Positions 11,701-31,265 of a stretch of 64,000 nt of DNA are shown piece after piece. Origin of the DNA: Atherix ibis (Eukaryota; Arthropoda; Insecta; Diptera; Athericidae); the NCBI GenBank assembly GCA_958298945.1, contig OY282607.1, forward strand, positions 36,055,000-36,118,999, given 5' to 3'. Position 1 is the first letter of the stretch. Every line of letters begins with the position of its first letter. Under the pieces are notes generated by a model that saw only the letters and a program-made list of their open reading frames with translations, was not told the DNA's origin and ran no database searches. The translations under genes and the position numbers were made by a program.

Positions 11701-14700
11701 CCATTTTTGGCCAAAAACAACACACTAATAATGCCGCAATCACCGTATTCCCCAGATCTGGCCCCCTGTGACTTTTTCTTGTTCCCGAAACTGAAGAGCC
11801 CCATGAAAGAACGACGCTACGCTACGATTGAGGAGATAAAGACGGCATCGAAGGAGGAGCTGAACAAGATCACAAAAAATGAGTTTTTGAATTGTTTCGA
11901 GGATTGGAAAAAACGTTGGCACACGTGTATAATATCTGGTGGGGAATACTTTTATTATTCGTTGGAACAAAATAGATATTCATGAATAAATAAATAATTT
12001 TTGAAAAAAAAAAAAACACAAAATATACTTGCTTTTTTATACAATCCCCAATATAACAGTGATTTTATAAAAAATTTGAAATAAAATACGATTTCCGAGG
12101 ACTTAGTCACTACTATTAATGACGACGATTAAATTGAATTACTTTTACTTATGTACTAATTATTTTTGTATTTTTTGAATAGTTAATTAAAAAATTCCCG
12201 AATAAATCTTTATATGAAAATGCATGCTAATAATTACTATGATTATATATGTAATTTATTCATCGATTTTCTTAAATCAATTCAAAATTGTGATTTTATA
12301 ATCACAATTTTGAATTGATTTAAGAAAATCGATGAATAAATTACATATAATTTATATAACAATTGTAAGTAAATCTTCTGGAAAATTGACAGCAATATTA
12401 TTAAATATATTTAAATACAAATCTTTATAGTTAAAAAACTTTAGTGACTTACACTACTTTCAAAATAAACGGTTCAATTATGAAATGTAAAAAAAAATCA
12501 AAAATCAATTATGGAAAAGAAAAATAATGAAATTTGGACTTACAGAAAATGCAATACTACGCCATCTTTTGCACAAATACACAAAACTAAAACTCACTCA
12601 AATTTTTAACCAATTTCTCATAATTAAATCAAACCTTTTTCACATTTAACCATTTATAAAAATAAAAAAATTATATTGTTAAAAAATTCACAATCACTCC
12701 ACTAACTATTTGAATACATAGAACTCGAATTTATTAATAAGCATCATATTGAAAATTTATCAATTATTAAAATTTATTAACAGATATTTAAAAAAAAGAA
12801 TGAAGAAAACTACAATAAGGACACACTCAACCAACTTGTAAATGGCAACTGACATTATGGATGGGAGTAAAATTTGGTACAGCTCGGGAGAGAAGCTTTT
12901 AATAAAGCATAACGGTAAATAGTCGAAATGTTTACGGCTGCGTTCGATCTGATCTGATTTTGTTTTGCTTTCTGGATTTTAATATGACTCAAGCAATATT
13001 AGTTCTGTACGACTTTGTGAGGTTTAACACATAGTTTGTAAAAAATTCGATAATTAATAAAAACGAAAGAAAATTATAAAGATTTATTTTCTTTTAAATA
13101 AAATTAATTAAAACTTGTTTTTTTTTTATATTTGTAAATTTCCTATTTTCATATTTTTAAGAAATAAATTTTCAATATCTTTTTTTTTTCATGGTACGAT
13201 TTGGACTAGGTTAGATTTTTTTTTTTACTTAAAATTGATATTAATTATTTATTAAATTGTTTGAATGGCAATTGGTTTTAAAATCTATATACTTTATCTA
13301 TCTTTTATGTATAAAAAATATAGATAATGAATGTTCCTATAAACTCGTAAACAGTTCAATGGATCATCATGTAAATTTGAATAGAAGAGTTTTTGGGTAC
13401 AGGGAGTTTTTTTTGTGGTGCCCATTTTCCTCTAAATGGCAGTGTAATGCAACCACTTAAAAACATATAAGTTTTACCTTTCTTTGTATTTTAAATATTT
13501 GTTTCCCGTTTCTTTTTTTGTATTTACCTGCAACTATTTGCAAGTTTTTACGTTTTTTAATTATTATATGACTTTTATCCAATAGCAAATTTATTCAGAT
13601 ATAATTCAGATATAAATGATTTTAATTACAATCAACAAAACCCAAGAACAATCTCTTAAGTGTTGCTGAATTGAATTTAGAAAATGCTTGCTTTGCCCAC
13701 TTGCATTGCAATAAAGTCTTTTTCAAGTAAAAATAAAACCCTATATGTCTTATTTATTGAGGGGCACAGGCACAATAAGGTAAGACCCGACTAGTCTTTT
13801 ATAATTGAGGAAAACCAATATTTTTCCTTTGTAATTTCGATCACGTACGACTATGGTTATATGAAAACACCAATTCATCGATTTAGACGGAAGCTTCATT
13901 AGTACTAGGCACACATTTTGCATATTTACCCCTGCCACTTTCATAGGTTCCACATTTTTTATACATACGATGATATTTGATGATAGTTCGATTAATAGGT
14001 AAGAAAAAAAAGTAAATTTCAGATTTGGGGAATTTGCTGGTACAAAAAACTTACTAATCCAATTTTATCACTTATACTTAATTTTTTTTTAGGTTCAACC
14101 CTAGAGTTAACAAGTAATCAACACAAATAAATAATTTTACGAATATTTAAAAGATTTTGAAATTGTATAAAAAAAAGTATAGAAGAGAAAAAGGACTTTT
14201 TTAGAAAGTTTTTTATGAGTAAAAAAAAATTGGTGATTTAACCCAAATAAATAATACAATCAAAAATGTTTATGAATAAATTGAAAATTGTTCATTTTCT
14301 TATCGAAAATATGCCAAGATCTCGTAAGTGTTCGGAAATTTCAATCAGAATTGTAAAATGGAAAGAAGTAACACCCACCCTTATTATGGTCACAGAATAT
14401 ACAACCAATACTTATCAAATTCTCCATTACCATTGTTCATATGTAGAGCTTTGGCAACTTTCTTCATTGTTGTATCCAGCTTAGATTCGGTATTGTCCAG
14501 CTCATTACCAAAATCATCCAGCATTCTAAGAAAGAAAAATAATTCTCGATTGGAATGTTTATTATTTTCAAATAAAAAAATATCTTACACTGCTTGCTCA
14601 TCTAATTCAACTCCGATTTGTCTGGAAACAGTCTTAAGAGTACCAATCGAATCACTGATAACGTCAAGCTGTTCATCTTGCCCTTGAAGCATTCTCTGCT

Positions 14701-15685
14701 GAGTCGACACATTTTCACCTATGAATTTGTGCGTTGGACTGTCCAGTGTCGGATAATGTCCTGGACTGTCAACAGTATTCTCTAACTTAGAATATTTGGT
14801 TCCGCTATGCCTCGACGCCATTGTACCAGCTAAAGTACTCGCTATATTACCACCAACACTGCCACCAATGACTAGACTGTTATTAATATTGTTGTTTGTT
14901 TCGTTTGGATTATCCAATAATGGTTGTCTTGCTGTTATATCCCTGTCCCGATTTCGGTTCAGGCTCATCTTCTCTTTCATGGACTTGACTTCATCGCGGG
15001 TGGCATCAATGAAATGACGACGACTTTGTAACTCTTTATTATCGATTTTAAACTTATTTGGATTCTTTTCGACAATAGGTATATATATCGATGAAGGAAA
15101 ATTCCATAACAATAACAATAATAATAAAATAATAATGGAAAATTCTCATCCAAACACACAATTACTCGTTTTTTAGGTTGTCACAAATTCTTTTAAACAA
15201 AACGTGGCAAATCTAATATTGATACCATAATACACAACTTGACACGATTACAAACAACACTATACCTTTGTTATTAGATTGGATTTATAATTGTGCACAC
15301 CTATTCAACCTCATAACAAAAAATAGTGACGCAAGGTAGATAGATAGGTGGTTAAATAAAATCGATAGTCGCATAGAATTTTTCTTAGAAAAAGGATATA
15401 AATTGTGTCCTCAAGATCTTCCAAATCCCATTCGATGCTCCGCAGGGAGTTTCTCAGTTCTGTTGTTGTCCACTCCGCTTCAGCTCCGCTTATCTCACCA
15501 AGCTCCCTCCACCGTAAATAGAGTCCTCTCGTTTTATTTAACGCCTTAAAGACTTCGCTAAAATAAAATCAATTTCAAATAACAAATCGAACATTTTGAA
15601 CTTATTGGAAATTTATTGAAAATAGATTAGTTTGAAGAAAAAACACGCACTCCTTGACAACAAAAAATGGATCCTCTAAAGACAT
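8638..15685 (-). CDS. Syx6: Syntaxin 6 (Qc-SNARE), complete, 5 exons, 284 aa
   Basis: Five minus-strand exons join in frame: 15685-15651, 15557-15400, 15078-14589, 14525-14431 and 8714-8638. The product is a trans-Golgi/endosome Qc-SNARE. The N-terminal syntaxin-6 domain starts [14 protein letters not shown] and contains [17 protein letters not shown] and [10 protein letters not shown] Ser/Asn-rich linker follows (residues ~95-180), then the SNARE helix (~200-258) with ELDEQAVMLDDF, whose Gln 226 is the zero-layer residue, and a C-terminal hydrophobic anchor (~264-284) after DKRQWAA. Length and order match the family (human 255 aa plus a longer linker). Three introns are GT-AG; intron 2 (15079-15399) is AT-AC. 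Intron 4 (8715-14430) is 5.7 kb and holds mariner elements and a perfect inverted repeat. No broken residues seen, so it should be functional. Confidence 0.93.
8948..10192 (-). mobile_element. Mellifera-like mariner, copy A1, decayed
   Basis: Terminal repeats GGGTTGTTCGGAAAGTA (8949) and TACTTTCCGAACAACCC (to 10190) face each other, with TA next to each end. Minus-strand frames carry the transposase in pieces: N-terminal [18 protein letters not shown] at 9961-9740, middle part with stops at 9611-9423, C-terminal part at 9302-9033. A short direct repeat of TCATTTGAATTAAAATTTT units interrupts 9165-9225. Inside syntaxin 6 intron 4; inactive. Confidence 0.82.
10240..10476. mobile_element. Mariner end fragments
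   Basis: Sequence at 10300-10400 (GTGATTTTATTCAAAGTATA, then ATCTTTCGAGTAATAAACGG) looks like the 3' part of a mariner. At 10447-10475 lies another copy of the family A terminus (AAATTACTTTCCGAACAACC). Probably a truncated insertion beside A1. Confidence 0.45.
10793..10990. mobile_element. hAT-like terminus fragment
   Basis: CAGGGGTCGGCAACCTTTTT at 10792-10811 is the classic terminal sequence of many hAT transposons. No transposase is seen, and the opposite end was not found. A run of 12 C at 10977-10988 follows. Confidence 0.45.
11144..12017 (+). mobile_element. Mariner family C, copy C1 (C-terminal transposase retained)
   Basis: Starts TA/CGAGGTCTGTTCAAAAATT. The 5' non-coding part joins directly to transposase at AGACAGTATCGCATTAAC (~11355), so the N-terminal DNA-binding half is missing. 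Catalytic part at ~11395-11985 includes [16 protein letters not shown]-like [19 protein letters not shown] and the C-terminal [17 protein letters not shown]. The second catalytic Asp block (HHDNAPAH in other copies) is deleted here ([10 protein letters not shown]). No 3' terminal repeat is found. Inside syntaxin 6 intron 4. Confidence 0.75.
12246..12349. repeat. Perfect inverted repeat, 50-bp arms, 4-bp loop
   Basis: Arms 12246-12295 and 12300-12349 are exact reverse complements over 50 bases, separated by TTAT. I checked every base. It lies in syntaxin 6 intron 4, so the transcript would form a long perfect hairpin. No coding potential and no matching repeat elsewhere in the window. Confidence 0.93.
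12350..14430. other. AT-rich intron sequence
   Basis: Rest of syntaxin 6 intron 4 up to exon 4. A 67-codon minus-strand open frame at 13953-13750 has no recognisable domain and no flanking gene signals. Nothing else supported. Confidence 0.4.
15079..15399 (-). other. Syx6: U12-type AT-AC intron in syntaxin 6
   Basis: On the minus strand the intron starts ATATCCTTT at 15399, a perfect match to the U12 5' splice consensus, and ends in AC at 15080-15079. A TTTTCCTTCAT box, close to the U12 branch site TTTTCCTTRAY, lies about 10 bases before the end. Splicing here gives EDTISIVEKNP, the expected family sequence (human DETISIVEANP). No GT-AG alternative keeps the frame. Confidence 0.88.
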
Positions 15686-15954
15686 GACACACTAAACACT
15701 TCCTTCGAAATTTAAATGTTTCATCGATATTGAGGACACACTGAAATTGTTCCTTTTCCTGATTGATTTAAAACAGTGAGCAATAGTGAAATTTGTTTTA
15801 ATAAACATAAACAAAATCTCTAACAAACTTAATCAAATTAATGATTTAAAAGGGTAGCTCAAAACTAATTTCGACACAAAAACTTCGAATAAATTTCCGT
15901 ATGCTATTAACTGTTTTTGTATGCAATCTCAAGTGCGTTGTGGGGAATACTTAC

Positions 15955-16027
15955 CCGCGTATTGATCATTTGATGCTGTTTCAAGTGAAAGCGATTCCAG
16001 AGGCATTTTCCATCCCTTTTCGCTCAT
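15955..16027 (-). CDS. Candidate orphan coding exon, unassigned
   Basis: On the minus strand a TTGTTTATAG acceptor is followed by an open frame beginning MSEKGWKMPLESLSLETA and ending at a consensus GTAAGT donor (15954). The other two frames contain stops or read poorly. It cannot be joined in frame to syntaxin 6 exon 1, and I do not recognise the peptide. It may be a first or internal exon of an unseen gene, or chance. Confidence 0.3.
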
Positions 16028-16604
16028 CTATAAACAATAATTTAATGAAAAACAACCACGTAAGGGGAGAAACTCTCACATGACAACTGCGACTGCCCCA
16101 AAAATTTTGATGACTTTTCTACTTGACTACAGCGTTACTGTTTTTATGTGATCAGTAGACAAACTTTTCGCACAGATATTCTAGAAACAAAATCCTAATC
16201 TAGATGGCACCTAACTATTCTTTTAATTTTTTATTTTACTAATTATATTTGTATATCCTATATAAAAATATAATTAGAGAAAAACGGTTTTTTATTTGAA
16301 AAAAATTTTTTTTTAACCTCACTTAATTATTAAAGGAATTGTATATATGAAGTTTGTATAGAAAACATTTGTAAGGTATAAACTCAAATTCATTATTCAA
16401 ACATTTTCTTTCGCATACTTATTTATTCATGAATAATTTTTAACTGGAAAATACTAAATATTTTGAAGTTAATATATTTACTATTTACTTTTATTTCGAA
16501 ATATCGATATTAATTAAACAAATATTACACTCGATAACGAATAAACTACATTATACAAAATTCAACCTAAATTTGAGAGAAAGATTTAAATTTTATTGCG
16601 CCAA

Positions 16605-17377
16605 ACTGATTGTTAGTAGCGCGTAGTAAATCACGGACAATGGAGGTTTCCTCCTCTCAGTAAAAATGTAGGTTTTTGTCCTGTTTGAGGTTGTTTTTGT
16701 TGTAATTTTTTTTAAAAGATCCTTAAGGTTAGTACCATCTTGTAGCCCCGGAAATTCCTGACTTGTCCATGCCTATCTCCGTTACCCTATTCCCCCCTTT
16801 TGGCTTCTAGAACAAAAGTTCTGTTGGCTTAACATTTTCAGGGTGAGCTTTGACGCCGACTGCAACTTTGACGCAGACTTCAAGGCTCGACCGCAAATTT
16901 AAAGTCGTCCAGGGTTTTGACTTTGAAGCTGACTGCAACTTTGACGCCACCGCAAAGCCGGCTTCGTCCGTGGTTTCCTCGTGTATTCGTTGCACGCCAT
17001 TTTGTCGGATGTTTCCACGTGCTAGCCATTTTTCCGATTTTTCCATGTGCTAGCCATTTTTTCAAAAATGAAATTGCACTATAAAATTTTAGTTATACAA
17101 ATAGTTCCAAAATATATATGAAATTTAACAAACAAATTAGTAGACTTGCTAAGAAAGTTTTAAAACTTTTTGTGGAGATAGTTGAATTTGTATCCAACAA
17201 TGGAACCGATAAAATTGAATATAAAATCTAAGACAATTGTTCAGGATATAAAACAGGGCAGAATTTATCGAAATTTTCAGCTAGTTTAAGCGATAAGCGT
17301 GTGGAGGTAGAACCTGTGTTTTATTGAAAATTTCCAAAACTAATTCCATCAAACAACGTAGTAAATCACGGATAATG
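16605..17377. repeat. Less AT-rich block with internal and flanking repeats
   Basis: GTAGTAAATCACGGA(C/T)AATG occurs at 16623-16642 and again at 17358-17377. Between them are ACTGCAACTTTGACGC twice (~16858 and ~16931) and GTGCTAGCCATTTTT twice (~17019 and ~17047). Base composition is clearly less AT-rich than the surroundings. It could be an unknown mobile element; no coding domain is recognised. Confidence 0.4.
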
Positions 17378-19306
17378 AAATTTTGCTCTACCTAACTATA
17401 CACTATTAAAAATTATTCGAAGTAAAATGCCCCGAAAATAACATTAAAGAAATAAATAAACTAAAAAGGTTGAATACTCAAACTGTATGTAAACATATTT
17501 TCCTAGAGCTCGATGCTTTGCCAAAAAGTTTTATTGATATTTTTCTGATAAATACTAAAAACAGCTTATTTAATATTCTAAAATTTATATATACAAACCA
17601 TGTAATTATATTGTGTTAATTATTTTCCTTGTACCATCATCTATTTATAAAAGCACAATGGGGAAACTTCTTCAAAAGAATTTTACTTTGAATAATTATG
17701 AAAAATCCAAATCAACAGAATACAAAAAAAGTCCTCTTCGCATATACCATATTTTTTCTTATGTAGTTTCTTTAACAAATTTATTTTTAATTTCCATTCA
17801 TTTTTTATTTTATTTTCTTTCTTCTTTATCCTCAAAGCAAATGGTTATCAACTAAATTTGATTATACTTTATACAATAAATAATAATTAATGATTATAAC
17901 ATGAATGTATGGGTAATATTTTATAATCTTTCAAATTACTTCAAAAAGGCAAATAAGAAGTAATATTTGTACAATTCTCTTTTAAGATGTTAAATTATTT
18001 TTTCGTATTTTATTTATAATTTTCTTTTTTTCTTCTGGAAGTGGAAAGATACTAGGAACTATTTAAAATTTTTACAGCATATGTGTGTATACAGAAAATC
18101 AATCAAATTAATTATTATAATTATTATTATCAAAAATAACAACAAGGTTATATATTATTATATTTTTTAACTTGCTATTTTTTGTTATATGTAAATATTT
18201 ATACGTTTTGTGTTCCAAGCAATTAAGATTTCAGAAACAAATACAACTGAACAAAATATTTCGGATAAAATAGACAAAATAAGTAACATTTAATTTAAAA
18301 TACACTTCCTCAGCATACCCATTACTTCTTATGATTTAAAACATATATATTTTATTATAAATGACTTAGTAACAAAAAGAAAATCATATATCCATATTGA
18401 AAAATAATATTTTACTTATTTTATAAAATTAGGTGGCCACAATATACACTCTCGTATTATTATTATTATTTTTTATTAATTCTCTTATTCTTATTCGTAT
18501 TACATTAGAATAAAAATCGCAAAAAATTTTATATTCACATATTATTACAACAATAATAAAAATATATTATATTATGGAGGAAAAAGATATAAAAGAATTG
18601 ATCTTTATCGTTACTTGACGTAATTTTCAAAATTCATCTTTTTCCAATAATCAAAAAAAAATTATTTTTATGTACTTTTTTTTTTTTTTAAATTAGATTC
18701 AGTTCAGTTCAGCCAATTGATCATAAGCTAATTGATATTTGATCTCATTAGGTAATTAATAATTATATGTAAATCTAACAGTATTTTGTTGACTATACTT
18801 TTCGTTCACTCACTATTTCTAACAATTCTAAAAAGCTGAATTGATTTATTTATATCTGTTTCGATTTGATTTGATTAGTTTTCTTCGTTTTTTTCTTTGC
18901 TCAATTACTTTATAGAAAATGTCTAAGAAAAATATTAAAAAAAAAAATACAAAAAAAAGAAAGTGCTTGGTTGATTTATCTATAATAAAATTAATTTAAA
19001 TAAAGTCAAAAAAATAATTACAAATTTCAATTATAATATAATTTTTTCAATAAAAATTACAAAAATTAGTTAGTGAAAAATAGTTATTTCTTGTGTTATA
19101 AAATAATATTAAAAAAAAAAAATTGTTTACATTATAGATAATTTAATTGGCATAATTTGTTGTTTATTTTTATTCTTTTAATTATTGTTATTCTATAATA
19201 ATATATAAATATAATGTGTATGTGTACTATTATTTAAGAAAAGAAGTAGCAAACGAGACAAAAAAAAATTATTATTTTTTATTGGTTTTTCTTTTTTTAA
19301 TTTAAT

Positions 19307-27317
<8,011 letters not shown>

Positions 27318-27881
27318 TTAAAGAAAATTCAATTCAAATTAATTTAAATGTCATAACTAACATAAGACGATATATTTTATTTATGTTGTATTATAATAAG
27401 CAAATTAATTTAGACTAATAAACAAACTTTGTATAATTCATTAATCCAATCCAAATCTTACGGATTATATAACAGGAATTACTTGTATTTATCATATATT
27501 ATGAAGGCGACTAAACGCGTTGTGATTTGCTCAATTAATTTGAATAAATATAGGATATTTTTTATTAGGCTAGATAATTTTCTTCAATTCTATAATGAAG
27601 TCAAATGGATAGTGTTATGGGATAACATTTCATCAACATTATATGTACATGAGTAAGCACCACATTCTGACGATGATTTTAAATGAAACAATTTTAATGG
27701 GAACATTTTTTCAAATAATTGAAGCGTAAATTTATAATCAAATCTGCATTAATGAATAATAGTAAAATAAATTTGAAATCTTGCTTATCTATTCACTTGA
27801 AAAAAATACTTTCTCAATCTAATACCAGTAACAGAATTCTGCAAAAAAAAATTTCTGTGTAGATAAAGGCACATTTACATA

Positions 27882-29517
27882 CGAGGTGTGGCAGAAAAGT
27901 AATGACTGAGAACGATATGGCAATACTGTGGACTTGCCCTTCATATACGAGTAGCATGTCTGTTGATCGCTCTTAGAAGGGCAGCACAAGTTTCAACTTC
28001 GCCCAATAATTACACAACCTTACAGAGCACGATAAGTGAAGTTTTTTTTTTTTTTTGTAGTGTGCAAAAAAAAGTGAAAACAGCGAAATTTGTAGCAACT
28101 ACACGGTGTATCCCAAAAATAACCGAAATCATACAACATGCGATGCCATCTATTGAAATTTACAACATTAAAAAGATATATTCATCCTCTTTAAAACGCA
28201 CCTAAATTCATGTAAATCGGATAACAGATGTGAAAATTGATAAAAAATCTTTTAAATCAATAAAAGAATAAGTGTGCTATGCTAATGCTGCCAATTTTCA
28301 ATAGATGGCGCTGTATGCTGTATGATTTAAAAATAAGTTCGATTATTTTTTGGGCACACTGTGTATGTGCCATGAAATTTTGTGTAAAGCTTGGTAAAGC
28401 TGCGAGTTTGACCTACAAAAAGCTGTAACGGCACTTTAGGGAATATTACTTATTAAGAGCACAAAATTTTCGGTGGCATATAAGCATTTTTGCCAAGAAG
28501 CAGTCGAAGACGAACTTCTCTCAAGAAGGCCTTCAACTTCGAAAACTGATTAAAATTTGCATCTATTGAAGGCCTTTCGTCCACTAATGAAGAAGTTCTT
28601 GCAGGGCTCAGAAATAAGATTTTGCGGCGCAGATCGGATATTGTCAGACCATTGCTTAACATTGAAGTTCCTTCAAACATTGCAAAATAGGATAATTCGC
28701 GTCAGATCGAACATTGCACATACTTGAATGCTCAATCACATCAAGGTCCCTGTCACGCGGCTATTTCCATCAACGAGTTTGTGTAAGTAAAAGGGATACA
28801 TGTGTATTCCCCCTTTAAAATGATCTAAGAGCGTGAGGCTTTTTTTTTGCTCCTGAAGGACGTCAAAAGACACCTGAAGGACATCATCAGTATACTCTCG
28901 TAGGCAATTGTAGTTGAAGACTTCAACTAGAATCGCTTGCAACCCTATGGAGAGCATTCCTCTTTAGGAGAAACATTTTTTCAGTTGCATAAAGCATTTT
29001 TGGAGGTCCGAGCAGTGGGAAACGAACCTTTCTCAAGGAGATCTTCGATTAAAAACCTGGAACAAGTAATGGCTCCATTAACATTGAATCTAAAGGAGAA
29101 GTTCGTGAAGGACTCAGAAGTAAGGTTTTATGCCGCAGATCGGATATTGCTGACACTTAAAAACTGCACCATTCAAATGTCAGCAACACCCACTGTCACA
29201 GGTCCATTCTCCATTAACGATTTTTTATCAGTAAAATGGATTCCTGTGGTCCCCAACCCTCCCTATTCACATGTTCTTAGTCCGTGTGAATTTATTTTGT
29301 TTCACAAGATTAAAGGGGCTGCCGATACCATCCAAAAAACTGCAAACGAAGGACTGAAGGCGATTCAAGTTACCAACGAAGAGTAGAAACAACGCCTGCG
29401 CCGATAAATAGCTGTCCAAGTTATTTGAACTACTTCAAAGAAAATAACATTGATGAATAAAAAAAGTAAAATTATTGTAAAAAAAAATTAGTCTGATTAC
29501 TTTTCTGCTACATTTCG
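27882..29517 (+). mobile_element. Mariner-type relic F1 with nested MITE and internal duplication
   Basis: Ends CGAGGTGTGGCAGAAAAGTAA (27882) and TTACTTTTCTGCTACATTTCG (to 29517), each beside TA. Broken transposase includes KFCVKLGKAASLTYKKL (~28376-28430) and near the end PPYSHVLSPCEFILFHKIK (~29265-29315), equivalent to the mariner [14 protein letters not shown] block. Two related copies of the N-terminal region lie at ~28440-28680 and ~28960-29160. A 264-bp MITE sits at 28101-28364. Confidence 0.72.
28101..28364. mobile_element. Foldback MITE
   Basis: The two ends are imperfect inverted repeats of ~55-65 bp: left ACACGGTGTATCCCAAAAAT ... GCCATCTATTG, right (reverse complement) ACACAGTGTGCCCAAAAAAT ... 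GCCATCTATTG. The middle is AT-rich and non-coding. It interrupts F1. Family not identified. Confidence 0.75.
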
Positions 29518-31265
29518 TATCTAACAGGTTTATTATGTTTGAGAATCATTTTAATTATTGAAAATTTCCAAAGCGGCGGAAACAAAGTAGAGCCCCAAGT
29601 ATACTATTTTATAAAAAGATAACAAACAAAAACAAAGATTTTTTTAGGAAATTTGCTTTAAAATTTGTCAAGTGATTTAAAAACATTTTTATTAGAAATT
29701 TAAAAAATCGAAAATAAATTGAGAGATTTTTTATGATAATTTGCTAACAAAAAAATTTTTTTTCTATAAACATGATGTATATTCTGACAATATAAATTAG
29801 ATACGTAAAAATTAATGGGATCTTATTAAAAAAGCGGAGAAAGGATTTCAATCAACTGCATAAGCCATGAGATATTATTGGCATATTTACTTGTAAATAT
29901 GACATTTCAAATTCCAGTTCACGTTCACATGTTAGAATTAATCAACACAATAAACATATTCGGAAATATTCAAAAAAATTAAAAAAAACATTGTAGTAGA
30001 AAGAATAAACAGTAATTGTGCCGCAGAATAGAATTTGTCTAGAATTTGCTGAAGTGCATTATCGCAATTGCATTATTTATGGTAGATATTATATTGCGTC
30101 CTAAACATAAAATGGCCAAACACTATTTGCACTATAAAAATATGATATCGCAAATGGTAGAATATTGAAAATACGTGACTAGCTTCTATTTTACTATAAT
30201 AACCATAACAACTTAAATATTATATAAATAATGCAATAAAATAATATAAATTTAAAAAAATCTCTGACTAAACAACGTTCATGATAATATTTATATTTAA
30301 CAATGTAATGAACAAATTGACTATTTGATAATACAGCAAACTTTTCCTCAAGGGATCCAATTTGGTAAATCCTTTCGTGTCAGTTACTCATATTTTCATA
30401 ACCCAATTTATATTCATTTAATGGAAGAAGTATTATCATATCAATTTAGGAGAAAATCATTTTTTTTATTGTTTCAAAATAAATGGTATGAAATTAGGAA
30501 GATATGAATTTTTTGAAAAACAAATAATCATTAAAAAATTCAAATTTTTTCAAATACAATATTTGTTCTATAGGATTATAAGAAATGAACTGAATTGATA
30601 TTTCGTTTCGATGCATAAAAGTGTGCTCTCCCCCCACATGTTATTTTGATTGTATTATTTAAAAAAAAATACAATATAACATTATGGGGTTTTCGACAAT
30701 GAGAGGCACTGATCTAAGAAATAGCACTTCGTGCATGCAGTATATGAGGTAACATTTGGTGTTATAAAAAATACTAATAATAGTACACCATAAAAATGAG
30801 AACATCATACTATACAGTACGTGTATATGGGTTTGTATGTAAATGAGGTAGGATAGAATAGATACAAGGTAACGTCATACAGATAGACATTTGCCATATG
30901 GGAGTTGACTTCTATATGATTTCCGAGCTTTCTATTTTCGTCAAATTTATGTACATCATAAGATATTTATGCAGGTATGATAATAATATTACTGAATTAA
31001 TAAGAATTTAATTACATATTAAAAGATCATTGAACAGGAAAAAATAATTTATAAAATGTGGTTAATCCTTAATTAAATATGTTGGTTGGTGTGAAAGGGT
31101 TTTTGCATAAAATATTCTGTTGGATTGTATCTCATTTTAGTTTTTTGAAATTTGACAAAAATAATTGTGCTATTAATGAGTTTATTAAAAAATCCTTCGA
31201 CATCGTTAAATGAATAAAATACGTGTATATTGTTTTTTTCTGAATAAGAAATGCAGGGTCCACTA
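29518..31265. other. AT-rich stretch, nothing recognised
   Basis: Low-complexity AT-rich sequence, probably inside the large Ogt intron. No coding frame, repeat ends or RNA gene supported. Confidence 0.4.

Larger units (their letters stand above)
15686..19306. other. Spacer between syntaxin 6 start and Ogt stop
   Basis: Both genes run on the minus strand, so this holds the syntaxin 6 promoter/5' UTR at the low end and the Ogt 3' UTR at the high end (an AATAAA on minus lies near 19278-19283). A possible orphan exon (15955-16027) and a GC-richer repeat block (16605-17377) are listed separately. The remainder is very AT-rich with many homopolymer runs. Confidence 0.45.

Noticed and set aside
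13750..13953. 67-codon minus-strand frame in syntaxin 6 intron 4
   Set aside because: No recognisable domain, splice signals or neighbours; length within chance.
14328..14687. Plus-strand 119-codon frame
   Set aside because: Antisense of syntaxin 6 exon 4 and its flanks.
15079..15118. Start of the syntaxin 6 main exon at an ATG near 15118
   Set aside because: That ATG lies in the AT-AC intron; upstream exons supply the conserved MSLEDPFF start.
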